Source: Absidia repens
Taxonomy: Eukaryota; Mucoromycota; Mucoromycetes; Mucorales; Cunninghamellaceae
DNA: 64,000 bases
Direction: 5' to 3'
NCBI GenBank assembly: GCA_002105175.1
Contig: MCGE01000022.1
Coordinates: forward strand, 310,001 to 374,000
The notes under the pieces were generated by a model, which had not been told where the DNA came from, did not search any database, and saw only the letters and a program-made list of their open reading frames with translations. Made by a program: the position numbers and the translations under genes. This document shows positions 25,336 through 37,727 of this stretch, one piece after another (the stretch's first letter is position 1; every line of letters starts with the position of its first letter).

Positions 25336-28081
25336 ATGGCCAATCAAGAAACTTCCAGTGTACGACCCCTACCTAAACGCGTGCTGGCGATCCGCAACGA
25401 CGAGTGTGCCTTGCCTGTGAATCTATACATGCAAAAATACATATCTGCCGACAATGAAACCAGCCTCGCCAAAGATTTACTCATCCACAACATGTACGAA
25501 CCTGTTACCACGATGATCACACGCGCTGTTTTTTATGCCTATATGGGATTCCGCAGTATCTCCTCCTTTGTCGTCTTTTTCCGCTCCCTTTACCGTAACA
25601 TCACAAGTCCGTTTGGTCGTGCTGCACTCAAACCTGGTTTATGGAAGCTCTTCACCATCGTGAATATCAGCACTACAATAGTTACCAACACAACAACAAG
25701 GAAAGACAAGATTGTTTATTGGCCATGATCAATGGTATTTTGGTAAATGCACACACTTGCTTTGTTTCCAACACAACAATAGGAAAACTTTTTACTCACG
25801 TTTTTTATTATTTATATTAGAATGACCGCCTTGTTGATAAGGCCGACTGTGTCACGTACCTCTCTAGTCTCACCTTGGAAACACTGAATATCATTCCATC
25901 AAAGGCCCGTTTTGATCGACGATGTGAACGACTAGATTCGGCACCAATGTAAGTACTTGTTTTTGATATATATATATATATTCTCTGAAGCTTATCATAT
26001 TTTATTTGTTACTGTTTATAGGGTTCACCAGAATAAGAAGGCTCTGTCTAAAACTTACAACAACAAATTGGCAAACAAAGTGATCCATCATTACATCTTG
26101 ACGACCATGGAATTGGACAATATAAAACATGGTTACGCTATTATTCCTTTGTCAAAAACTGGTGAATACGAAAAACTCTTCCGCTCATACCTTCGTAAGT
26201 CATTTTTCTTTCTTCGTTTCTTTTTATTTTTTATATCATTTACTTAATTTTTTCTTCCCTCTCTTAGGTGGCGACGACAAGGTGGATGCCATTGTGATTG
26301 TCGATATTATGCTTGATTTATTTATGGACGAAATACAACACAACTATCTATTCTGGCTGGAAATGATCAAGCAAAGCAAGGATATGGAAATGGCGTGTCT
26401 TCCAAATGCTGCGGATGACGAAGAAACGTGTTCCCCTTCACATCAAGAAACTCCCGATCATACCAACCAATCCATCTTGGCTGATCTTTTTGCACTGAAA
26501 CTGGAGGATACCACCATGATTCCCTGTGCGGCCTACTACACTTTGGCTCTTATGATCAAAGATGACTTACTGGACTTGGACGCGCTTCTTTCTCATCAAA
26601 ATGACAAAAATTGGCTTACACCTTTGCTCATGGCGATGTTTTCAATCGGTGATGAAACTCGCGCTCTCGGCATTCTACAAGAAACCAAAATGGAAGTAGT
26701 ATCAGATTCCTTTTGTGATTGGTTGCAACGAATGATGGTGACTCGCATCGATTCATGGCTGGCACAACAAAGTGACGCGAAATCCACCAAAACAACTACA
26801 ACAACAGCACCTTCACCAACGACAGCGGCTACAAAATCAAGAAAGAAAAGAAGACAACGAAAACGCCCTTCACCTCTATCGCAAGTCACCCTACCTCGCG
26901 ACGGTTATTATATTGATTCGGATGATAACGATGATGATATTGTTGATAATGATGACTACGACAGTCAACATGTTGACCTCTGTGCCATTTCGCCAGCGCG
27001 TAGCGAGGAAAGTTTTGCCTCTGCGACCACTGCCGTGAACACCACCTCAGACATCACCACAGTTCACGACGATGAAGAAAGTGATCATAGCGACAGCAAC
27101 AGTAGCAGCAACGAAAAGGCGTTTGATTACTTCTCCACTCAGTTCTTTTATCATCAACAACACGACGACGCAACCACATCCACAAGCGCTATTCACGTGC
27201 TCTCGGACTTTATTGAACCATGCATGATGGCGATCGGTGGGACACGTATGGCCGCTGCACCAGCCACAATGAACAACATCATCCTACTATTACACCAAGC
27301 GCTTCGCCATTACCATCAACCCCAGGATCGACCTTATCTTATTCAGCTCTTCACTTCATATATCTTCCCAGTACTGGCCTACACTCCACTGACGGACTTG
27401 CATGCCTGTCTCCAACTGTTGACAACCGACGAACGGCTGCGGGTCTACTTGATATGGCGTGACGATTGCACCGATGCTACCATGCGTGCCTACCGTGACC
27501 AAGCCATGGCAGATGTGCAAGCCATACTCGACGACGCAGGTGTGGATACCCAAAACAACAGCACTGTACTTGGCGATTTGGCACAGCACCATCCCATCGA
27601 TGTGGCCCAGGTGATATTGGACCGGATCGAACAAACAGCCGATCAAGACAGCAACAGCAACAGCAACAGCAATGGTGCCTTGTTCATGGTCGTATCAGAT
27701 CTTGTCTGTGACGACGCTTTGGTACGTGATGGCTTGTTTGCGTTACTTGGCCACCGCTTGATGACTTTTAACAACAAACACATTGTCCCTTCGGAAAATC
27801 CAGGTGCGTTACCGTCGCCTGTGGCAGCGCTATGCCGGTTATCGCGTCATCTCTTCAATGAACGTCAACTTCCCTCCACGGCGCTTTTCCGCTACTTGAC
27901 CACCTCGTCCACCTCCAAACCCAGCTTCTTTACTTCTCGCTTCATCCGTTATGCATGTGGATTCAACCCAGACACCTTACAAAAACAACACCACCAACAA
28001 TCATCGGTGGTTACGAAAAAACGATCGGCCCTCGTTGTCCTTGGCGCCTCCCATCTGACCAACAAAAAAACTTGTCGATGA
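25336..28081 (+). CDS. Unrecognised 822-residue protein
   Basis: Five exons fit: 25336-25594, 25648-25742, 25821-25948, 26022-26194 and 26268-28081. They total 2469 bases, an exact frame. The first intron is weak (53 bases, GTAACA donor, no clear tract); without it the frame breaks, so a sequencing indel is the alternative. I recognise no domain. The N-terminal and C-terminal thirds look like helical solenoid. The middle (about residues 395-500) is disordered with Thr runs, a strong nuclear-signal-like KSRKKRRQRKR near residue 408, and Asp/Asn/Ser-rich acidic stretches. This composition suggests a nuclear scaffold or complex subunit, which is inference. It lies 255 bases after the MAPKKK on the same strand. 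Confidence 0.75.
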
Positions 28082-28830
28082 TTTCCAAGCTTTCCCCCCC
28101 TCTCCCCACAGCCACTTTGTTTTTTTTTCCTTTTCTTCTTTTTAATTAGTAATAGTTCATGATTCCCCTCCCCCACCCTTCCCCACATTGACACCCACAC
28201 TTTGATTGATTCCCCCTCCCCTCCCCTACTCCCTCATCCCCCACCCCATCCTATTGTTTTTTCCCTATTCCCCCACCCTCACTTTGCATTTGTATATTCT
28301 TAATAAAAAAAAATCTGTCTATTGTTTTATAATACATGGTTCTTTAGATGTATGTATGAATTGGAAATACTATGTTCTTTATATTGGTGTACTTCTGATA
28401 TTGATACTATTTACGTTGCAAGCTGTGATGTGTGTTTTAGATGATGATGATATGATGATGATATGATGATGAATGTGGTCGTTGCTGTTGTTGTTGTTTT
28501 TAGTAGTTCAACTTTTTGTTTGTATGATTGGTTTTATGTGTAATATGAGCGATTGTGGGCTGAAACGTCTCGGGAACACCCCTCAAATTCAAAGAGATTG
28601 CTGCCTTTCAACACTGATGTGTGGGTGTTGACGAGATAATGGGCTCAACGTTCTAGCCAAATCTCGGCTTTTGTGTGTATTCGGAGAAGAAATAACCTAG
28701 CAATAGATATTGACGTCCTTGCCATGCACTTGACCATTAAAAAGCTTTGAACCATGAAATTACAAAAATAAAAAAGGAACAAAATTTACGTGGTTGGTTT
28801 GGTTTTGGCTGTAGGGTCTAGGATTTCAAA
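28082..28830. other. 3' flank and intergenic, no gene seen
   Basis: A C/T-rich stretch (28090-28300) is followed by AATAAA near 28302, the likely polyadenylation site of the upstream gene. A short ATGATGATAT repeat lies at 28440-28470. Nothing else is recognised. Confidence 0.5.
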
Positions 28831-29990
28831 TGCCGCCCACGTGAAATGTTGAATTTTTCTCTCTCCCACCTTTTTTGAATTTTTCGACTCTTCTTTCTTT
28901 TTGATTATTTTTCTTTTCCTTTATTTTTTTCTTCATCATTCAACCTCAATGGGGCTATGTTGGAATTAGAATTGTGCCAGGACTAGTTTAGAAAGGTTTT
29001 CAGCTCAGGGATGACAAGATGCATGGGGAAACCATTTCAGTTTGCAACTAGGATTTAGAATCACCATTAGTTGGCTTTTTGGAGCCTCCATTAGATTAGT
29101 TTATTTTTAGTTTGTCCATAGTTTGTATCTACAACTAAATAAAATATGTCTCTTTTTACATACTTTAATGAAAAATGTCCCATTCGTCTCTTTCATGTCT
29201 TGTGCAGTAAATCTCGTTATTGCCATCGTCCCATTAGACTAGTGTTGGCTGTTAATTTCCTTCAGTAACAGACACCGTTGTGGTCGTCCTCATGCTTTAT
29301 GCAATATATTAACTTCCATTGTACAATTGCCTTTCTATATTAGTGTACGCAGTTCTTCATGTCTCACATCAGCCTTCCTTATATTTCATTTAATAGATCC
29401 TTCCATTAAATCACTTGTTACAATGAACCTCTCATCTTTAGTTTTAGTACCTATCAAGATGCTTCAATAAAATATTCCATTTTTCGTAACCATACTCTAA
29501 CACCGTCTTATAGTAAACAATGTCACTGCTGCAACTGTTGTGTGAGTGCCTTATCAAACATTAGCCTTCTAGTTTCACAAACCATGGTTACTCTTTCAGG
29601 CATGAGTTAGATGGCCTTGAGTCATGCACTTTAAGTTGACCCTATTCCTGTTGAAATAATTATACACCGTAACTGTGTGTGTAGCCTCCCCTATAGAGCA
29701 TTTTAGCTTATCCTATGGCTGCATGCCCCAACCCCAGACTGCATAACGACTGGTTGACAGTGCTAGGTTACATCACATGAAATCTGGCCATATTCCTGCT
29801 CTACCGCTGTGTATTTTTATAAACCTACATAGGGAATGCCACCAGCGTAACCTACGCTCGACTTGGCAAATAGTATATATTCAGCTTGCAATATGTTTAT
29901 TGGTTTGTTTGTCTTGTGGAAGTTTCAAAAAGTTTTTTTATTCAATACAGCATACATAAAAATGAAATCTAAGCTAAAATATATGTCCCA
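28820..29990 (+). repeat. Interspersed repeat, copy A (long)
   Basis: About 1.15 kb aligns by eye in the same orientation to copy B (34480-35610), roughly three quarters identical with small indels. Landmarks: CCGCCCACGTGAA at 28833-28845; a pyrimidine tract; GACTAGTTTAGAAGG; the core GATGCATGGGGAAACC at 29019-29034; AATAAAATATGTCTCTTTTTA near 29138; and, farther on, TAGATCCTTCCATTA and CTTCAATAAAATATTCC. No coding frame is evident. A transposon-derived repeat or solo terminal repeat is likely. Confidence 0.75.
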
Positions 29991-30290
29991 GTCTATTTCC
30001 ATTTACAGTACCTACAAAATAAAATAGTTTTGGAAAGAAATGGATATGATACCATATGTAAGAATTTCTACAACTACAATAGTATAACATTTTAATATTA
30101 TCACCTGTATTCAAAAACTAAAGCAGGTCCTTTTCAAAATAACAAATCAAAAACATACATATAGCGAATGAATTTTTTATTAAGATAAGAAATGAGATAT
30201 AAAAAATGATATATTTTTATTGACAATAACATAATATATACATATATACATAAAAGGGGAGGAGGTGGGGAAGGGCCAAGTGTACAACAA
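29991..30290. other. AT-rich spacer downstream of the pseudogene
   Basis: It contains TTTTATT/ATATAT tracts that may hold the 3' end signals of the minus-strand pseudogene. No ORF of note. Confidence 0.4.
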
Positions 30291-32561
30291 TCATAGCATG
30301 GAGGAAGGATCAAGTTCAGACAGCCCAGCCAAGGATTCATTTTTTTTCGGCTTGATGAAGGTAGGACGCAGATGGGAAACAAGAGGAGGGAGGCCACGGT
30401 ACTGGTCAGTGATGGATCGCTTTGCATGAGACAACATCAGAGTCTTAATACCAGTCATCGCCTGTTCAGAGTAAAACTATTTGATAAAATAAAAAATAAA
30501 AAAGGAAGTCAGATTGAGTGCTAGAGTCTTTACTTATTGAGCCTACCTTGACAGCCCAAAAGAACTGCATCACGTTAATCATTGCACCAACATCAGTATG
30601 ATCAGTACAAATGGAGCCTTTGGCCAGTCGTTCCAACAAAAGAAGTTCACCACTGGTGGTAGGTTTCATTTGCCACAAACGGATTGATTTGTCTAGAACG
30701 AAGACAAAAAAAAAAAAATAAGAGTCAATACATATGATAAAATACAACACTAGCAAGGGACAAAGAGGTCTTACCACGAGAACTGCAATGGAGAAAGAGG
30801 ACCGTGACTTGGTTCAGGAGGCAGGGGTCGGCATTGGGGTACTGACGTAAGATGGCCTTAAGCATGCTATACAATCCAAAAGCACCTTTGATGTGGTCGT
30901 AAGCATTCCTTGTAATATCGGTGTTCCCATGATGACCAGAGACTTCCAACAGCAGGATTTCCAAACCAGAGGTTTTAATTTACATAGTGCCATCGGCAAG
31001 GTAAGTGGGTTTGTCGCTCATAGCCATTAACTTGGTTTCACCGACACGGAAGTGACAGTCAGCATCTTGGATTCTTCGAACAACTTGATTCAGTAAAGGC
31101 CAAATTCCAAAGTGACAGTAGGCAGTTTCAGACTCGGACAAATTACACGGCTTCAAGCGATGGTGAATGGAATCGGAGCTAGGAATCATCCCCCCCAAAA
31201 AAAACCCCAGCCTTTAGTCCAAGCATGATAAGAAATATTAGAACTTACAAGATTTGAAGGACACGGGAGACGAAGACAAAGACATCCTTGGGATGATCAG
31301 GGGAGAGAGTGGACTTGTTGTAAATGAGCTCTGTACAGTCATCAGTTCCCTATCATATCAAAAGGTGATAAAATGGTTAGTATCTCGTAAAACAATGATT
31401 TTCATTGGCACATACATAGAGGGGTGATTGCATAATGTCAAAGATATATTGTCCAAATACATCAAGTGGAAGAAGAGGGGGTGGGGGTGGAGTCAATGTG
31501 ATGAGGTCGTAAATTTCTTCAGGGACATCTGGCACCATCGACAAACTTCGACCACATTGTAGAATACCTTGATTTTCAAGTCTATTAAAAAAAAAAACAG
31601 TCGAGTTGTAAATAATATAAAACACGAACAGATGACACAGGCTTACTTGTATTTATGAACACCTTCCATGAAATCGGGTTCTTGACGTAGGCGGATCCAT
31701 TCCTTTTCCAAGTTATCCTTGTAGAAAATATCATAAGTGTCATTAGTGTCCATTTACCCTACTAGCCCCACTGGGAGGTTCCTTACCATGCTATCATTGA
31801 TGCGTGTCTTTTAATAATATAGTTGTCATCCATCAAAACGAGAAGCAATCAGTACACTTTCACGAAGTATATCCCATAACATCATCAACTTCGTTATCTT
31901 ACCTGATTGTTAACATTATTTGTATTACCAACCTAGTATAATATATTATCAGTAGTCTGATCATACTTTTGTCTTTTGCGCGAGTCAGTACCTTTTGCCG
32001 CTATAGAAAAGGGGATCAGAAAATAAACAAAAAGCCTAAGTAAAAGTAGTATCATAGTAGAAGAAGTTCGATGTTGACTTACCTTGTGTCTTCGTTCTGT
32101 TACTTTATCTTTCTGTGGTGGTTGGTCTTGTTGGTCTTGTTGGTCTTGTTGGTCTTGTTGAGCTTGTGGAGCTTGTTGAGCTTGTTGAGCTTGGTGTTGC
32201 TCCCCGAACACTTGGTTGCCGTGATTAATGTTTTGATCAATATTAACAGTTTGTGCCACAGGAGGAGTCCTATCAATTTTAAAATATAAAACGCAAAGGT
32301 GAGACAAGTTCTAAGGCATAACTATTATTCATTTTATCTTTTGACTTGCCTTCGAATTCGGTCGCCAAATTCATCCAAGAGCGCGTTCGCCTTTTCTCTT
32401 TTGCCTTTGTGTTTCGAGTTTGATATGATACTTAACAATTCGCGCTTGATGTGTTTTAAGTAGTCATTTTCGTTAGTTTTTTTGAACGCTTCAATGGCAT
32501 CTGATAGATTCCAATTAGAAGGAGAGGTAATCCTGAAATAGGTGTTGCTGTTAGAAGGCAT
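30291..32561 (-). pseudogene. Multi-exon gene of a Mucorales-type expanded family, interrupted by one in-frame stop
   Basis: On the minus strand, exons start at ATG 32561 (MPSNSNTYFRI) and end at TGA 30291. They splice well at nearly every junction: 32561-32350 with a GC donor, 32269-32083, several short exons 31800-31240, then 31170-30780 and later ones. The second exon has QQD/QQA repeats. The conserved part reads YCHFGIWPLLNQ, FRVGETKLMAMSD, YLADGTM and LEILLLEVSGHHGN. Between ATG and LEILLLEV sits TAA at 30980-30982 where a sense codon such as TAT is expected; the same frame continues cleanly on both sides. I associate this family with many copies in Mucorales. The D...LLLEVSG pattern is reminiscent of PD-(D/E)XK nuclease folds, which is only a guess. 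Exons near 31930-32010 do not join cleanly. Confidence 0.7.
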
Positions 32562-32689
32562 TTTGGATAATTATGCTGAGTGAAAAGAAATACACATTAT
32601 TCTGGGTTTAAATTATCCTCGATTTTATTTATTTTTCTCAAGTAGCTCGTAGGATTTTTTCTTTAATTTTTGGTTTTGGTGAATACCTG

Positions 32690-33880
32690 CCTTTGGATGA
32701 AAAAAGCAACAAAGCGGCATTCTTTATCTGTATTGTTTCTTCGGTATGCTTTGACCAAGTCTTCACACACGGGGGTACTGGATCGACGGCGCTCTGGGGA
32801 GTTCTTTCGTATTGGGATTAGTACATCGGCTCTCTGAGGAATGGTTACTTGTTGCGGGTTAGCTGTTCAGCTCTAAGGGGATCAATGCTGGTTCTGGAAG
32901 TTCTCATCCTTAAGTGGTCAGATTCAATGCATCCATCGCAACTTCAGTCAAAGTATTGGTTGGCTCTTCACACGGGATTATTCAATCGACGGCACTCTGG
33001 GGAATTCTTTCGTTTTGGAATTGGTATATCGGCTCTCTGAGGAATAGTTACTTGTTGCGAGTTAATTATTCAGCTCTAAGGGGATCAATGCTGGTTCTGG
33101 AAGTTCTCATCCCTAAGTGGTCAGATTCAATGCATCCATCGCAACTTTAGTCAACGTGAATGATACTGTACAGATAAAGAGTGTCACTTTGTCAACTCTA
33201 CAAGGTAATGTCGTCATATTACATTATGCTCCGTATATTATTTTTGATCAGTAACTACTTTTTTCTTCTATTTCCTGTAGGATTTTTTTCTCAATTTTTG
33301 GTTTTGATGAACACCTTTGGATGAAAAGCAACAAAGTGGCATTTTTTATCTGTATTGTATCTTCGGTATGCTTTGGCTGAGTCTTCACACACGGGATTAT
33401 TGGATCGACGGCGCTCTGGGGAGTTCTTTCGTATTGGGATTAGTACATCGGCTCTCTGAGGAATGGTTACTTGTTGCGGGTTAGCTGTTCAGCTCTAAGG
33501 GGATCAATGCTGGTTCTGGAAGCTCTCATCCTTAAGTGGTCAGATTCAATGCATCCATCGCAACTTCAGTCAAAGTATTGGTTGGCTCTTCACACGGGAT
33601 TATTCAATCGACGGCACTCTGGGGAATTCTTTCGTTTTGGAATTGGTATATCGGCTCTCTGAGGAATAGTTACTTGTTGCGAGTTAATTATTCAACTCTA
33701 AGGGGATCAATGCTGGTTCTGGAAGTTCTCATCCCTAAGTGGTCAGATTCAATGCATCCATCGCAACTTTAGTCAACGTGAATGATACTGTACTGATAAA
33801 GAGTGTCACTTTGTCAACTCTATAAGGTAATGTAGTCATATTGTAATATACTCGTTATATTATTTTTGATCAGTAACTAC
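32690..33880. repeat. Nested tandem repeat: 203-bp unit twice within a 622-bp unit repeated twice
   Basis: A landmark GACGGC(G/A)CTCTGGGGA occurs at about 32785, 32988, 33407 and 33610, giving spacings 203, 419, 203 and a large period of 622. Each large unit starts with TTTTTGGTTTTGGTGA/TGATGA-like sequence and AAAAGCAACAAAG and ends with GATAAAGAGTGTCACTTTGTCAACTCTA. The two large units are nearly identical; the two inner subunits are about 90% alike. Short ORFs of 63 and 78 codons repeat with the units but have no recognised domain. A recent segmental tandem duplication on top of an older one explains the pattern. Confidence 0.9.
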
Positions 33881-34480
33881 TTTTTTTCCCTTAGATACTC
33901 TTACCAACAGAAACAAGCGAAGTTCGCTTGCAATAGGAAAAGGAAACATAGCAGCAGCGATTACAAAAGAAAAATGATGGTCGTCATGGAGCAGATAACC
34001 TGGATTTAAAGTGCTACTTTTCGATCACCGTCTTCGGCTACTGATAGAACAACCACATACTTACCTCGGATCTTGACCACTTCACTTGTCACCTCCCTAC
34101 TCTCCCAAAATCAATTCAATCAAACAATTCTGACCCGCAGTGGAATAATTGATGGAGAAGGAAGCTTTGTTTGGCACTGGCACACTATCTTCAAGAATAT
34201 TCGATGTCTGCAATATGGAGACTCACAATGACCTTCATGGATATATCCGTCATTCCATCTCCCGCTTTGGTGATTATTTCAACGGAAACCCCCTATTTAC
34301 TGTAGTTTAGCTTTATTGTAGTTTATCTTACATTTAGTTTATTTGATTGGAGTTTATATTTTTTTTTATTACACCCAATAAACTTTATTTAAAAAAAATC
34401 TTACTGCTACCATTTTTTCCATTGTCTTTATCTTCCTTTGAAAATTAGGATACCCTGACAAGCCAAAACGGAAAGGCGAC
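33881..34480. other. Spacer between tandem repeat and repeat copy B; possible transcript end
   Basis: It carries AATAAA at 34377-34382 followed by a T/A tract, resembling a plus-strand polyadenylation site. No convincing ORF precedes it. It might be the 3' part of a noncoding or decayed transcript running through the tandem repeats. Confidence 0.35.
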
Positions 34481-35620
34481 AAAAGTATTCAAATTCCGCC
34501 CACGTGAATTTTTATTTACTCCCATTCCTTTTTTTTCGTTTCTCTTTCTTTTCTTTCCTTCATTTTTTCTTCACGATTGTGGCCAATATGAAATGATGTT
34601 GGACTTAGAATAATGTTAGGACTAGTTTAGAAGGGGTTTCCAGCTCAGAGATTACAAGATGCATGGGGTAACTCTTTCATTTTGGATTCAGGATTTTGGA
34701 CCACCATTAGTTGGCTTTCTGCAACATCCATTATCTTAGTTTAGTATTAGTCTGTCCATAGTTTGAATATATGTTTAAATAAAAAAAATGTCTCTTTTTA
34801 CTTGTTTCAATGAAAAATGTCCCATTTGTTTCTTTCATCTTGTGTGACAGATCCCTTTATGTCATCGTCCCGTTAGATTAGTGTTGGCTGTTGTTGTCCT
34901 TCAGTAACAGTTGTCATCTCGGTCTTTTTCATCTCATGTGTAGTGTACTATTTCTTATTTTATAATTGTCTTTTTAGATTAGTGTTTGCCATTCTTAATG
35001 TCTCACATTAGCCTTCCTCCTGTTTCCTTCAATAGATCCTTCCATTAGACCCCCTGTTACAATGAACCTCTCGACTTTAGTTTTAGTACCTATCAAAATG
35101 CTGCAATAAAGTATGCCTTTTTGATATTCATATACTGACATCTACTTATAGGGAAGAATGTCGCTGCTATCAGCTGTTGTGTGAGTGCCCTATCAAACAT
35201 TAGCCTTTTAGTTTCACATCCCATGGCTACTTTTCCAGGTACGGGCTAGATAGCTCTCTGAGTCACTTAATATTTAAGATATTCTTATTTCTGCTAGATC
35301 AATTATATAAATGAATCTATATCGTAGCTGTGTGTATAGTCACCGCTATAGAGCATTTAGAGTCACTTTCTAGCTTATCTATGACGGCATGCCCAACCTC
35401 AGATTGTCTAGGCACTGGTTGCCAGTACTATGTCATTTCATATGAAATTTGGCTATATTCTCATTTTACCGTTGATATTTATCCAACCTAGGCCATACCG
35501 CCAATATATCCTTAGCAAGGCTGGGCATATTGTGTATATTGAGCTCGTCATATGTTTGTTTATTCTTTATATTACTATTATTTTACATGTGGTAAATGGA
35601 GCCTAAACTGAAACCAGTTA
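34480..35620 (+). repeat. Interspersed repeat, copy B (long)
   Basis: Same orientation and landmarks as copy A: CCGCCCACGTGAA (CACGTG at 34501-34506), pyrimidine tract, GGACTAGTTTAGAAGG, core GATGCATGGGGTAAC at 34660-34674, AATGTCTCTTTTTACTTG, AGATCCTTCCATTAG, and TGTTGTGTGAGTGCC. Copies A and B bracket the pseudogene and the nested tandem repeat. A C10 run occurs near its distal end. Confidence 0.75.
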
Positions 35621-36009
35621 CCCCCCCCCCCTTAAAAAGCCAGCTTTTATGCTTCAAAATGACAGTGTTGAATTGTTTAATTTCATCAAAAACTACATTT
35701 CAGCAACAATCTTCTCATGATACCCAGGAGATCAATATTTCTGAAGTATCAGAATATAAAAAATTGCAACAGTTAATGTTTACTTTACGATCTAGCTGAA
35801 CTGCATCAAGCATCAATGGATAATATGATTTCAAAAGGTCTTTATTAAACACAATATATATATAATAATAAAAGCGAATGTAACTACAGTTTTAAAAAAA
35901 AATGACACGGTAACTGAAGTAAAAAACATATACGACATGATATTGATCGTCAAGGGGCAATCCACCACAGTTGTATAGTCGTAGAGGCGGCAAAAAATAC
36001 CCACCCCAT

Positions 36010-36045
36010 TCTTTTTGCACAAACACACACACACACACACACACG
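36010..36045. repeat. (CA)n microsatellite
   Basis: A run of about 12 CA units lies in the spacer between repeat copies B and E. Confidence 0.85.
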
Positions 36046-36129
36046 GACATACGCACCCCTTTTTTTCTGTCTACATCAAGTAGATCTACCCCTTCGACAA
36101 GACATTTAAGAATATAATATATTTCAATA

Positions 36130-36490
36130 ATAAAAAAACAAAATTTATTTTATTGAGATGTATTTATACACTATCATAAACTGACAGTATGCTAATCTAA
36201 TGATGGTTTCTATAACATCAATTCTAAGATGCACCAAATCGCAAATCCAAAATGAAAGAGTTTCCCCATGCATGTTTGCTTTGCATTTTTCAAAATGCCC
36301 CTAAACTAAGTTTTAATCACTAATCCAAGTTGATCATGATGCCATTGAGTTTTCCACAAAGCCAGTATTCTGAAAAAAAGAAAAGAAAAAGAAGAAAAAA
36401 AAAAATTCCGCGAAAAAAAAAGGATCAAATAGGTTTTTTGGATGTCCGCTGCATTTTCATTTTTGCCCCACATCAAACAAAAAATTCTCA
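36130..36490 (-). repeat. Interspersed repeat, copy E
   Basis: The core is on the minus strand (AAAGAGTTTCCCCATGCATG at 36255-36274), followed by TTCAAAATGCCCCTAAACTAAG. A TTTATTTTATTGAGATG segment near 36143 corresponds to the AATAAA-bearing part of other copies. It belongs to the same subfamily as copies D, F and G. Confidence 0.6.
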
Positions 36491-36657
36491 GTAAACTTAT
36501 AATGTGCCAACGCTCCATTAGAGTGACAGACCGTTTATTTTCAACAACAACAACAAAATAAAAAATTAACCCTCTAACTAATATAATTAATAAAGCTAAG
36601 AATAAATAAAAAGAAAAATATAGCCCGCTTACTGTACTGTCCAATGTCCATTTTTGA

Positions 36658-37693
36658 TTATTTTTTGGTGATGGAGACTTTCACGACCTGACCGTCCTTG
36701 GTGGTATCCGCATTGAAGAGGGCCAAGGTCCTATCATCGACGACATATTGCACTAAGCTATCTGCAGGTGAGATGGTGACGGTATAGCCATTTGGATAAG
36801 TGGGTTTGGGCAAGATCAGTTCGGTAGGGGCATCGCCGACCGCACGGTTGACGACGTATTCCAAGGCAAAGGATTGATCGGAGGGGTTGAAAGCAAAGCT
36901 GTTGGGGGTACCACTGATGGCCGCTGGGTAGGCTCGGCTATAATGTTTGGCCAAGGTAGGGTAGGGTTTTCCAGAGGTGGTGTTGTATAAATTTTCATAG
37001 GCCCAGCCCATCCATGAGAACATGTGTTCATCGGCCGTGTTGACCGCGGTTTGCAAATCGTCCATTTGTTTCTGATCGCCCATCCAGAATGTAAATTCGG
37101 TCAACACACCAGCGGTCTTGAGGCGAACATTGTCCTTTTGGCGGTTGGTCAACGTGGTGGATAGCGAGCTGACCTGAGGCGGTTTGTAGTAATGGAAGGA
37201 ATGCACCGTGCGAGACCCATCCCCCAATGGGACGTTGTTGAACCCAGACAAAATATCATACGTCGCACCTTCAAACCATACAAGCGTTTCCTTGTCCACC
37301 GTACGGATTTGCGTCGTCACCCGGTTCCAAAGCGGTTCCATGGACTTGCGGTCGCCCACCCCGGGCGTCAATAAGGTCGGATCGGCATAGGAATCCCCCA
37401 CCCATGGCTCGTTCAACAAATTGTACCCCAAAATGTTCGTCGTGGTGCTGTATTCTTGTGCCAATTTCTTCCAATAGAGCGCCAATGCATCCCCCAGTCC
37501 GTCATTATTGTTGTAAAGTCGTCCAAAGGCATTACATACCGCCACTGTCAGGTAACTCAAACTCCAATCGAGTGAATTGCAATCTTCTGTTGAAGGAATA
37601 CCGCGGTCATCTACTTTGAATGGCGAGATTTTTTGAGGTACTGGGAATCGTTTATAGGAGGGCACCCAGTCGGGTTTCACGAACCACTGTAGG

Positions 37694-37727
<34 letters not shown>

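Noticed and set aside
32849..33772. Repeated 63- and 78-codon ORFs in the tandem array
   Set aside because: They duplicate simply because the DNA does; no recognisable domain, and overlapping frames are equally open.
32690..33880. CRISPR-like array
   Set aside because: Periods of 203 and 622 bases with no short repeats and unique spacers; this is a eukaryotic tandem duplication.
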